64,000 nt of DNA from Notamacropus eugenii (lineage: Eukaryota > Chordata > Mammalia > Diprotodontia > Macropodidae), in the NCBI RefSeq assembly GCF_028372415.1, contig NC_092872.1, positions 258,689,008 through 258,753,007 on the forward strand, in the 5' to 3' direction. Under the pieces are notes generated by a model that saw nothing but the letters and a program-made list of their open reading frames with translations, ran no database searches and was not told the origin of the DNA. Below, one piece after another: positions 55,580 through 64,000 of the stretch (position 1 is the stretch's first letter; every line of letters starts with the position of its first letter). The translations under genes were made by a program, and so were the position numbers.

Positions 55580-56170
55580 AATCACCATGTCTATCTCATT
55601 TCAAATATTTTGTGACTCAGTTCCTCTCATGACATTGTTTCTAGGCTCATCACCATCACCATGTGCTCTAGTTTGTCTCTGGCCTCTTTAAATGGGGAAC
55701 CTTGAATTGAACTCATTATTCCAAATGCAGAGTCCCACACCCTCTAGGATTTCTGACTGTCCTAGCCCACAGTGGTACCTTGGATTTCTGAACTGCCTTT
55801 GCAGCTGTTTTCTGTGTTCCTTGTCTACCACTTGCCCTATGCTTTTATTTCTTGTGACTGCAAAGGAGGAGCTAGACCACAGACACACAAATGAGTCCCA
55901 TAGTCAATCTCTTCTCGAAGATAGGCATATGTGAACTTTTTTTCTTGTTGTTTTTCACATTGGATCACGAAAATTTTAAAAAGTAAATGAGGGTAGTATA
56001 GAGTTGGGAGTAGTTGAAATATTTCAGGAATCAGCAACATATTAACAAAACGTGGCTCCAGCAGATTGAGAGCAACTGTTTTCCGTTGTTCCACCTATAG
56101 CAAAGTTTTCCATGGGAAGGACAAGGTAGCAATTTCTAATCTGCCCATTGCTCCTTGCAGTAATATTAAG
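55580..56170. other. Intronic interval with no recognised feature
   Basis: Ordinary sequence; I see no named repeat. Confidence 0.35.
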
Positions 56171-56174
56171 TTCT

Positions 56175-56420
56175 AGAATAGTAATTCTTAGCCTTTTTTT
56201 GTGTCCTGGCTCCCTTTGGTAGTCTGGGAAAGCCTATGGACACCTTCTTAGAAGAATAGTTTGTTCCCTGCATTCATAAATGAAGGGAATGCTTAATTTC
56301 AGTTAGAGTTTAATGAAAATAAAGATATAATTTTTTTTCCTATCTAAGTTCACAGACCCCCTGAAATCTGTCCACAGATTCCTTGGAGGTGTATAAACCC
56401 CATATTAAGAATCCTTGCTC
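56175..56420. mobile_element. Putative nonautonomous hAT-like repeat, both ends visible
   Basis: Starts ATTCTTAGCCTTTTTTTGTG and ends AACCCCATATTAAGAATCC, giving short inverted TTCTTA ends. The interior matches the 29270 and 45010 copies. This is the best copy for fixing the family boundaries. Confidence 0.5.
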
Positions 56421-56499
56421 TGGAAGTACAACAAAAAAGGATAAGCCTGGAATTCTGTTTTCTCAGTGCTAATTTCCCTGAGGGCAGGGACCATGTCCT

Positions 56500-56501
56500 A
56501 T

Positions 56502-56534
<33 letters not shown>

Positions 56535-56590
56535 CACACGTACATATATATGTATAGACGTGTGTATATATACATATTTGTGTGTGTTGC
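56500..56590. repeat. (CA)n with TATA-rich tail
   Basis: About 40 bp of CA then ATATATGTATA units. Confidence 0.95.
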
Positions 56591-56649
56591 ATGTGTATCT
56601 TCTATATTTGTCCTATATTGGTAGTCTCAGTGCTTTGCAAAAGACCTTG

Positions 56650-56700
56650 TTGTATTTGTCCTTCATTGCCGAAGAAGACCATGACAACAATGACAGAAAA
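56650..56700 (-). mobile_element. RTE-tailed SINE, tail fragment
   Basis: TTTGTCCTTCATTGCCGAAG then AAGACCATGACAAC is the antisense tail of the family seen complete at 57187-57500. Confidence 0.65.
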
Positions 56701-56734
56701 GGAAAATGACAGCAGTTGGAGGATCTGTGAGAGG

Positions 56735-57680
56735 TTAATCAGACTAATTCACTGTTGGTGGAACTGTAAATTGGGCTAGCCATTCTTGAAAGCACTTTGG
56801 AACTGTACCTCCAAATTCATAAATCTGCATACCCAGTAACACAAATACTAGGCATATACATCAGACAGATCAAAAAAGAAAAGTGGCCCATAAGAATGAA
56901 AAGGTTGATAGCCTTTCTCTTTGTATGGCAAAGAACTTGAAGCTATAGGAGTGTCAATGAAGAGGGAATGGTTGAAGAAATTATGGTGTAAAGAAGTGTT
57001 GGGATGTTATTATACTATGTGAAACGATGAAGGGGATAGTTTCAGATAAACTTGGAGAGGCTTGTGTGAATTGATATAGAGTGAGTGAAACACTGGAAAG
57101 GCAAACTTAAGAAGTCTGATCTGCAGTGACCAACTTCGATTCCAGAGGACTGATGAGGAACCTTGCTATCCACCTGCTGAGAGATGTGTGTGTGTTCATC
57201 TTTCATTGCCAAAGAAGACCACACCATCAGAGAAATGATGACATGACTTGCACTTGACTTTGTTTTGAGTGAGGGAGGGCTGTGCAGGTCACCAGCCTCA
57301 CTTCTCCTCCAGAGCCATCTGAATCTAGTGACAAGATATTCATCAGGATGACTGGAGATGACCCAGGATGAAGCAATTGGGGTTAGGTAACTTGCCCAAG
57401 GTCACACAGCTAGTGAGTGTGAAGTGTCTGAGGTGAGATTTAAACTCAGGTTCTCCTGACTCCTGCACTGGTGTTCTATCTGCTACACCACCTAGCTAAC
57501 CCTGCTGAGAGATGGGGGTCGGATGAAAGCTGAAGAATAGACACAGCCAGTTTGGGAATTTGTTTTGACTGCGTATCAGCATTATTACAATAGTTTTGTT
57601 TTTCCTCTTTCTCAATTTTGGGGGATAGATTGGGGGGAAAGGGAAGGTAAGCGTAGAGTAGCTAAAAAGAAAGAAAAGCA
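56735..57680 (+). mobile_element. L1 LINE 3' part, split by a SINE
   Basis: ORF2 end and 3' UTR: CTGTTGGTGGAACTGTAAAT, GCACTTTGGAACTGTACCTC, ATTCCAGAGGACTGATGAGG, then, after the SINE, TGGGAATTTGTTTTGACTGC. Split at 57187-57500. Confidence 0.8.
57187..57500 (-). mobile_element. Complete RTE-tailed SINE with target duplication
   Basis: On minus it begins GTTAGCTAGGTGGTGTAGCA (tRNA-like head), continues through a CORE-like block (CACTAGCTGTGTGACCTTGG), then a middle with TGGCTCTGGAGGAGAAGTGA, and ends TCTTCTTTGGCAATGAAAG, which resembles the RTE 3' end at 33088. CCTGCTGAGAGATG at 57173-57186 and 57501-57514 is an exact 14-bp duplication. Confidence 0.92.
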
Positions 57681-57814
57681 GGCCATTAAAACATGGTTTT
57701 GAAATGCACAGGAGAGAACAAAGGGAAATCCAGAAAGAGTCACAGGCTAATAAGAAAGCTTTGAAAATAATATATTGAATTATAGTCAGTCTTGTCAACA
57801 GGCATTCACAATTT

Positions 57815-58290
57815 CATGAAACTTACATGAAAATGAGGTTTATTACAAGAGAAACTAACGTGTGTGTAGAACCCAAAGAGTTTACAATCCACACAGAAGT
57901 TTACATTTTTATAACAGCAGGACAAAGGGGCGTGGCACAGGATGAGGAAAGGTGCAGTAAAGGTGGGAAAAGGACAGAACCCCTCCTAAAAGGGAAGAGC
58001 AAAAGCTCTTTTCCCTTGGGAACTGCTAGACCAAGAAGATAGGCTGGTCTGCTTATCTGCAGGGGTCCCAGATGTGCAAGCAGTTTCTCAGCCTAGTGCA
58101 GACTGACTGGCAACTGTCATGACTCCCAAGGACACAGAGGGAGTCCAGCTTGAGATTCAAACAACACATTTAGATCAGCTCAGAGTGGGTTTCGTCTTGA
58201 CATATTCAGGGCTTCCCGCATGCTCTGGGTCCAGTGTTTCTGGAAAATATGGCAACTCAAAAAGACAAGTTCAGGGGACCCTTAACAGTC
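57815..58290 (-). mobile_element. Possible solo LTR fossil
   Basis: On minus the block would start TGTTAAGGGTCCCCTGAACT and carries CTTGTAATAAACCTCATTTT near its 3' end, a typical LTR polyadenylation arrangement, over about 475 bp. No target duplication or internal viral region was found, so the call is tentative. Confidence 0.35.
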
Positions 58291-58299
58291 CTTAACAAT

Positions 58300-58780
58300 C
58301 CTCAACTTTTGTTGTGCAAAAGACAAAAATTGCAAATGTTGATACGTTGAGCCTATGGGAAATAGGGGTTAGGTTCCTGTGACCACCAAAAACTAATCTT
58401 TCACTAGAGATTGCTGTAAATACTTTACTGCATATAATTCTTTATGACTAAACATTAATTCTGATAATATCCACTTTTTCTAATACAATAACCATGAAAT
58501 AATCCATAAGATACATTTCACAAAATAAAATTGGTAACATGCAAAACATTTTTATTGCTAGTTATTCCCTAAAATTGTGACCTTTTGTGTAAATATCTCA
58601 ATTTTTAAAGAAAGACATCGATTTTAGACTATATTAGCTTTTTATTACACATATACAGTACTTATAGTACTGTACAGCAAATAAAATTCTGAAACCTAAA
58701 ACATTTTTTAACCTGAATCTTGCCTTCCCCTGTGTCTGGTGGAAGTGTGAGTGTGTTGCACTACATAACAAATTGTAAAT
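58300..58780. mobile_element. Possible DNA-transposon remnant
   Basis: AT-rich block with GTTGAGCCTATGGGAAATAG, GGGTTAGGTTCCTGTGACCA, and a TATACAGTACTTATAGTACT palindrome near 58650. The style recalls pogo/Tigger-type elements, but I cannot name it. Confidence 0.3.
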
Positions 58781-59059
58781 TCATTAACACCAAACTCGTG
58801 GGCGTGACAATGGCTGCAGATATTCAGGCCCAAGGTTTCCCTGGCACTTTTTTTCTCACTGTCACATCGCTGACTTTGCGCACTTGGACTTAGAGCTCAA
58901 GGGACTTGCAGAGTGCTTTGGAGGCAGAATAGCAACACAAAATTTGAGTTTTAAAGACAGTGAAAATACTCCATGAACACAGGGGAGTTCTTTACGACAG
59001 TAGGGGGAACAAGACTAGCGAAGCACCTAGGAGCACACCAGCCACTCCACCAATTTGCA

Positions 59060-59180
59060 CCCATTGCCCCTCAGCAAATCCCTTCACCTCTCTGGGCTTC
59101 AGTTTCCTCATCTATAAAATAGAGGCTTCTCAAGGTTCCATTCAGCTCCAAGTCTGTGATCCTACGATCCTAAGGCAAGC
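59060..59180 (+). mobile_element. MIR-type SINE fragment
   Basis: GGGCTTCAGTTTCCTCATCT, AAGTCTGTGATCCTACGATC. Confidence 0.6.
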
Positions 59181-59339
59181 CCTGTTTCCAGTTCAGGCAT
59201 CTGGTTTGTCTGTGTCTGATACTCTGCAGCTTGTGCTCACTCTCTGTGAGAAGGAGGCCTTCCTGCCACCTTAACCCTTCTCTGGAGTCTTCAAGACCTG
59301 GGGTCAAATTCGGCCTCAGGCACTGGCCCTGGACAACTC

Positions 59340-59615
59340 ACCTCCCTTCTGTTTGGAGGCCTTCCCTGACCCCCTGGACAACTGCTTCCCCTGCTAAACC
59401 CCTCCCCCCTTAAGTCTGTAAAGTCTGTAACACTCTTTTCTCTCTCAAATTTCCCCAAGTGCTTTGTTTTGTAATATTATGTTATGGTTCTCTGTCTTAC
59501 CTGTCACTGGGCAGTGAGTCTTAGGAAGATGGAGACTAAAGCTTATATAAATTTGTTTCTCCAACCCAGGGCCTACATACAGAAGGTGCTTATTAACTGT
59601 TAGGTTTTGAATTTG
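59340..59615 (+). mobile_element. L2 LINE 3' end
   Basis: Sense L2, diverged: GAGGCCTTCCCTGACCCCCT, GGAGACTAAAGCTTATATAA, AGAAGGTGCTTATTAACTGT. Confidence 0.5.
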
Positions 59616-59929
59616 TTTTGTTTTGGGTTTTTTTGGATGAATCTCTTGACTTACTTTTGTCAATGCTAGAGGCCCTGAAGGTCCTAGCCCAAGACCCCTG
59701 CTGGGTCTTTGGATCACTGAGTCTTCTGGCTCATTTTTGGCAGGCACTTGCTCTCATATGCTGCTTTTTTCCTTCCATTCCACCTAAATTGCCTTAGTTG
59801 TTACACTACCCCCAGCATCCTCTCTGGCTCCCTTTCCTCTCCTTAGCTCTCCTCCTCCCTAACCTTACTCTTGTTTTTCTTCTTTTTCTAGGAATTCAAA
59901 AGCAGTCTGCTAGTATAGTAGAAGGAGAA

Positions 59930-60200
59930 TCAAGACAGGAAGGAATTTGGACAGTTAGTCGGTACTTTGAATTAGAGTGCAGGCATGGAGTTAGGAAGAC
60001 TCATCTTCTAGTTCAAATCCTGCCCCAGACACTTGATTGTGACCTGTGACTCTGGGCAAGTCACATATGCCTGTTTGCCTCAGTTTCCTCATCTCTAAAA
60101 TGGGCTGGAAAAGGAAATGGCAAGCCCCTCCTGGATCTTTGCCAAGAAAACCTCAAATGGAGTAACACAGAATTGGAATATGACTGAACAACAACAGGAA
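59930..60200 (+). mobile_element. CORE-SINE with BovB-like RTE tail
   Basis: GGAGTTAGGAAGACTCATCT, CCTCAGTTTCCTCATCTCTA, then tail GGAAAAGGAAATGGCAAGCC, CTTTGCCAAGAAAACCTCAA and CATGACTG-type end with ACAACAACA. Confidence 0.8.
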
Positions 60201-60214
60201 GGAAAGAAGGAAAG

Positions 60215-60370
60215 AAACATACATTTACTGTCTTTTATGTGCTTCTTGGTAAGCATTTACCAATATGATCTCATTTGAGATCAATAATTGGGAAGTAGGT
60301 ACTATTATGGTTCCCATTTACAATTGAGGAAACTGAGGCAAACAGAAGGGAGGTGAGTTGCCCAAGGTCA
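60215..60370 (-). mobile_element. MIR-type SINE
   Basis: Antisense: CATTTACTGTCTTTTATGTG, AATTGAGGAAACTGAGGCAA, GTTGCCCAAGGTCAG. Confidence 0.7.
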
Positions 60371-60680
60371 GTGCCTGTGTGTTTGTCCTTTCTTGCCAAA
60401 GGCCATGCCAATAGAGAAATAATGACATGACTTGCACTTGACTTTGTTTTGAGTGAGGGAGGGCTGTACAGGTCACCAGCCTCACTTCTCCTCCAGAGTC
60501 ATCTGAATCCAGTGACCAGATATTCTTCAGGATGACTGGAGATGACCCAGGATGAGGCAATTGAGATTAAGTGACTTGCCCAAGGTCACACAGCTAATGA
60601 GTGTCAAGTGCCTGAGGCTGAATTTGACCCCAGGTCTTGAAGGCTCCAGGCCTTGCAGTCTGTGCACTGCCCCCGAGCTC
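60371..60680 (-). mobile_element. RTE-tailed SINE, near full length
   Basis: Antisense copy of the 57187-57500 family: TTGTCCTTTCTTGCCAAAGG, GAGGGAGGGCTGTACAGGTC, CAAGGTCACACAGCTAATGA, head end TCTGTGCACTGCCCC. It stops about 150 bp before LRRC20 exon 3. Confidence 0.85.
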
Positions 60681-60831
60681 TCATCTTGGCCCTGCAGTCC
60701 ACTGCTTGTGTGACCTGGGTCCCTGGTGGTCACAGGGCAGGGGAGGGGAGGGAGTAGATGGGGGGGGGGTCTCTCTCTGTGCTCTGCCACTGCTTTCTGT
60801 GACTCAACTCATCTCTGTCCGCCTACTGCAG

Positions 60832-60981
60832 ACTTGGCTGAATGTAAGCTCGTTTCCTTCCCTGTTGGGATCTACAAAGTGCTCCGGAATGTCACTGGGC
60901 GCATTCACCTCATCATCTTGGCTAACAACGAACTCCAGTCCCTCACTAGCAAGTTCATGACCACATTCAGCCAGCTCCAAG
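60832..60981 (+). CDS. LRRC20: LRRC20, second coding exon (LRR start)
   Basis: Completes Asp28 and encodes residues 29-77: LAECKLVSFPVGIYKVLRNV, then TGRIHLIILANNELQSLTSK and FMTTFSQLQ, close to human LRRC20 (SFPIGIYKVLRNVSG...FSQLRELHLEGN) as I recall it. IHLIILANNEL fits the LxxLxLxxNxL core of a leucine-rich repeat. The acceptor is CTACTGCAG. The donor is GTAAGT at 60982, phase 1, so the next exon should open with two bases completing Glu (QLQE). Remaining exons, about 107 residues, lie beyond the window. Upstream is a G9 run (about 60762-60770) and a C/T-rich tract. No stop or shift: the gene looks functional. Confidence 0.94.
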
Positions 60982-61054
60982 GTAAGTGCCCAGACATCAA
61001 GGATGGGAAATATCTGGATCTCCATTCAGCTCTCTCTCTTCCTGGGGTAGCGTG

Positions 61055-61385
61055 TGGGGAGCTCCACGGTCCCAGGGCCAGTGTTCAAATCCTGCCTCCA
61101 CTTCCTTCCAGCTTGGGGATCTTGAGTGTGTCACTTCAGTCGATCAATCAATCAGCATTTTTAAAAATTATTTTTATTTTGTTAAAAATATTTCCCAAGT
61201 ACATGTAAAAAAATTTGAGTTCCAAATTCTTCCATCTACCCAGCTCCCCAAGGCAAGCAGCCAAGCAGCTTGATAGTCCTTGAACTTCAGTTTCCTGGTT
61301 TATCAAAAAATGGTTTTGGACTCCATGGCCTGTGAGGTCACTTCAGACTTTCAAACTCTGACCCTGTAATTATGGTCTCTAGAAC
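61055..61385 (+). mobile_element. MIR-type SINE split by an L1 3' end
   Basis: Left part 61055-61145 (CAAATCCTGCCTCCACTTCC), right part 61275-61385 (TTGAACTTCAGTTTCCTGGT). Between them is an antisense L1 3' terminus at about 61158-61270 (AAAAATTTGAGTTCCAAATT). Confidence 0.7.
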
Positions 61386-61389
61386 AAGA

Positions 61390-62270
61390 CTGGGCGAGGG
61401 GTAGTGCTGGCTAGGTAGCCAGCCCCAGGAGTATGGGATAGGAAGGACTAGGACTTGATCTTATGTTGACTATGGGAGTGCACTATAGCATTTTGCCTCA
61501 CATGATCCTCACACCAGCTTGGAGGAGGAAGTACTTTTACAGTCCTCATGTTGCAGGTAGGTTCAGTATCCTGCTGAGGGTCACCCAACTGTCCTGACCC
61601 CTCACCCCTCAGATTGGCGCTGCCATGGCTTATGTCTGGGCCAGCATCCATGAAGATCATGCTGTAGACCTGTTGTTGGCTTCTGCAGACCAAGGGATTT
61701 GGCTCGTGTGGGGCCCCACAGAGCAGCATTGCACCCTCAGAAGGGGGCTTCCTTCCTGCTCTGGAGCTGGCCCCGGATGGAGTGATGTTGAGGCTCCTCC
61801 TTGGGTGTCTGGCTGAGCTTGTTCCACTGAAGGTCTCTCTGGAGGGGCCTCAGCCCTTGTAATGATTGAGGCTTTTGGTTATATCCTAGACTAGAATGGA
61901 CCTCTCATTGTGGAGGCCTGGCGTGGAGGCCCCGCCTTCTCTGCCTCTCAGCCTCATTATTTTGCTTCACTCACTGGAGTTCACCACTGCTCTTTAGGGG
62001 CTCAAGGTGAACATAGTCTTCCCCTACAGCTGGCCACCAAGCTAAGGAGTGAGGGAGGCTGGGATTGGAACCCAGGTCTTAACTCCCAAGCCTCTGCTTT
62101 ACAGCATATCTGCCCTCAATTCCACAACTGCAGCATTTCTGACCTCAGGCAGGCCCACCTGAGCCTCTTGTTCTGAGCTTTGCTTATGGGTTTGTTGGGA
62201 GCAGCAGAGATTGGGAGGAGGGATGAGAGGGCCAGGGAACCAGTGGTTCCTGGGATTCAGAGAACAGGCA
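61390..62270. other. Intronic interval, mostly unassigned
   Basis: Contains weak antisense MIR-like pieces around 61490-61600 and 62020-62110 (GATTGGAACCCAGGTCTTAA). Otherwise nothing recognised. Confidence 0.4.
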
Positions 62271-62274
62271 GGGG

Positions 62275-62590
62275 TCTTAGAGACATCTACTCCAGCTCTC
62301 TCATTTGGCAAATGAAGTCCTAAAGCCAAGACAGGTTAGGTGATGTGTCCAGGCTATGCAACTCACAAATGGCTGAGGCAAGATTTAAACCCAAGTCCTC
62401 CTGACCATAAGTCTAGCGCTGTGTCCTCTCCATTCAATTCACTCTCACATTTATGGATTATCTAACAGGTTCTAAGCACTGTGTAGGATGCTGGAGATAC
62501 AGTGACAAGAGTTAAATGATCCATTCCTTCAAGGAATTTACATTCTTCGGGGGAGAAGTAAATAACTACAAAGTATGTACAAAGAACTCA
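62275..62590 (-). mobile_element. MIR followed by L2 fragment
   Basis: MIR antisense 62275-62430 (GCAAGATTTAAACCCAAGTC). L2 antisense 62435-62590 (GATGCTGGAGATACAGTGAC, CCTTCAAGGAATTTACATTC). Confidence 0.7.
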
Positions 62591-62595
62591 CGAAG

Positions 62596-62830
62596 GGGCA
62601 GCTAGGTGGGGCTGGGCCCGCAGTTAGAAAGACTCAGTTCAGACTTGATCTCAGATGCTTATTATCTGTGTGACCCTGGGCAAGTCACTTAACTTCTGTT
62701 TGCCTTAATCTGTTGGGAAAGGAAATGGCAAACCACTCCGGTATCTTTGCTGAGAAAACCCCATGGATAGGATTGGCATGAGATGGTCCACGGGGTCACA
62801 AAGAGTCAAACGCAGCTGAACAACAATTTG
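62596..62830 (+). mobile_element. CORE-SINE with BovB-like RTE tail
   Basis: GGGGCAGCTAGGTGGGGCTG, GTGTGACCCTGGGCAAGTCA, then AAGGAAATGGCAAACCACTC, GGTATCTTTGCTGAGAAAAC, GGGGTCACAAAGAGTCAAAC. It is the best-preserved tail in the window. Confidence 0.88.
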
Positions 62831-62834
62831 CTTA

Positions 62835-63400
62835 AAGGTCATATCCAGGACCTTTGGCTCTAAATCTGGAATATAACTGAAAGAAAGTAAATAATGACTT
62901 TGTATCATGAGGAGTGTGCCAAGAATGTCCACTCTCTTCATATACACCCCCTCACTATCTGTCTTATTGTTGCCTGATGTCTAAAATCCCATAATTATAA
63001 CTTAATTCTTTTGACTTAGGACTTTGTTTTCTTTTTAAATGTCAGTGGCTCAGAGAGAGACAGCATTAAACCTCATTATTTTAGCATTAATGAATTTATC
63101 AGATTCTTTCTCCAGAGAGACAGTTTTGACAGTAGTAAGGGGGAAAAGCCAGGAGAGGACTGAGGACTTTACATTCTTGGTCAGCTGGAACTGTTGGGTC
63201 ATCCACGTGTAGCAGATGTATTGCTAAGAGAGGATGTGGGGAACTGAACTCAGTCACATGTGGAGCTTATTCTGTGGTCCTGGAGAAGGCTCTGTGGGTG
63301 GGGACAGAAAGATCGCCCCAAGCGTGTTTGGTATAGAGGCTGCTAACTTGGATTCTACCAGTGCATTTTAAACTGTGATTATGTGACCCTGCAGGGAGAC
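62835..63400. other. Intronic interval with no recognised feature
   Basis: Ordinary AT-rich sequence before the terminal L1. Confidence 0.4.
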
Positions 63401-63402
63401 AT

Positions 63403-64000
63403 TATTTTTTCCCACTTAATATTATTTTATTTTTTCCAGTTACATGTAAAGATAGTTTTTAATATTCACTTTTATAAGGTCCTGATTCCAAATTTTTTTC
63501 CCTCTCTCTCTTCCTTTCCCCCTACCCAGAACAGCAAGGAATCTGATATAGGTTATATATGTACAATCATATTAGTCATATTTCCACATTAGTCATGTTG
63601 TAAAAGAAGAATCAGAACAAAAGGGAAAAAAACACAAGAAAGAAAAACAAACAAAAAGTGAAAATAGTCTGCTTCAATCTTCATTAAGACTCCATAGTTC
63701 TTCCTCTGGATGTAGATAACATTTTCCATCATGAGTCTTCTGGAGTTGTCCTGGATCATTGCATTGCTGAGAAGAGCTAAGTCAGTCATAGTAGATCATT
63801 GCACAATGTTGCTGTTGCAATGTTCTCCTGGTTCTGCTCACTTCACTCAGCATCAGTTCATGTAAGTCTTCCCAGGTTTTTCTGAAAGTATCTTGTTCAT
63901 AATTTATTATAGCACAATAGTATTCCATGATATTCATATACTACAACTTACTCAGCCATTCTCCAGTTGATGGGCATCCCCTCATTTTCCAGAATTTTGC
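63403..64000 (-). mobile_element. L1 LINE 3' end, continuing past the window
   Basis: Antisense 3' UTR, well preserved: TTTCCAGTTACATGTAAAGA, CACATTAGTCATGTTGTAAA, TCATGAGTCTTCTGGAGTTG, CAGCCATTCTCCAGTTGATG. It is less diverged than the copy at 8885-9400. Confidence 0.88.

Larger units (their letters stand above)
35436..60831 (+). other. LRRC20: LRRC20 intron 2
   Basis: About 25 kb between two coding exons whose frames join cleanly. It begins GTGAG and ends CTACTGCAG. Content is listed separately. No additional coding exon or host gene was recognised in it on either strand. Confidence 0.85.
60982..64000 (+). other. LRRC20: LRRC20 intron 3, first part
   Basis: Begins GTAAGT and runs off the window. 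It contains MIR, L1, L2 and SINE copies and an unassigned stretch at 61390-62270. Confidence 0.85.

Noticed and set aside
10562-62640. tRNA genes suggested by GGTGGCACAGTGGATAG-type sequences
   Set aside because: These are heads of SINEs with degraded arms, followed by CORE and tail segments. No intact cloverleaf was seen.
1-64000. A new multi-gene biological system
   Set aside because: The only host coding sequence is three exons of two known genes. The rest is introns, intergenic sequence and transposon remnants, so no operon-like or clustered system is supported.

Overview
The window reads as a piece of a mammalian, most likely marsupial, nuclear chromosome. It is AT-rich, dense in old and middle-aged interspersed repeats, and carries only short spliced coding exons. 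Two genes are recognised by protein similarity recalled from memory: the first coding exon of EIF4EBP2 (4E-BP2, a translation repressor) on the minus strand at 5578-5743, and two consecutive coding exons of LRRC20 (a small leucine-rich-repeat protein) on the plus strand at 35354-35435 and 60832-60981. The marsupial assignment rests on the repeats: L1 and HAL1-like ORF1 elements, an RTE LINE with SINEs sharing its tail, a second SINE family with a BovB-like tail, many L2 and MIR copies, and a Tigger1-like transposon. No search could be run, so the species is not fixed.

Layout. 1-5577 is the start of EIF4EBP2 intron 1, with a HAL1-like 3' half, an L2 and MIRs. 5180-6090 is a CpG island holding EIF4EBP2 exon 1, its leader and a probable ETS/CRE promoter. 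An L1 sits immediately upstream (6123-8205). 6.1-27.5 kb is the intergenic region between the two divergent genes; it is mostly L1, L2 and MIR/CORE-SINE, plus a compound inverted element at 21.1-22.1 kb and a few unclassified repeats. 27500-28110 is the second CpG island, with paired NF-Y sites and a likely non-coding LRRC20 exon 1. LRRC20 intron 1 (to 35278) contains a Tigger1-like copy and a clean RTE insertion with a 15-bp target duplication. LRRC20 intron 2 (35436-60831) contains GT/GA arrays, a tandem repeat of about 74 bp, an ORF1-bearing L1/HAL1 with an intact 5' end, several nested insertions and possible LTR and DNA-transposon remnants. The last 3 kb is intron 3, ending inside an L1.

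The two genes lie head to head about 22 kb apart, the arrangement I recall for human 10q22.1. Nothing in the sequence suggests they act together beyond this ancient neighbourhood. I found no RNA gene, CRISPR array or new multi-gene system. The most interesting items are structural: complementary GGC/GCC tracts in the EIF4EBP2 leader, the inverted/tandem compound element at 21 kb, two SINE families with different RTE-type tails, and well-dated nested insertions.
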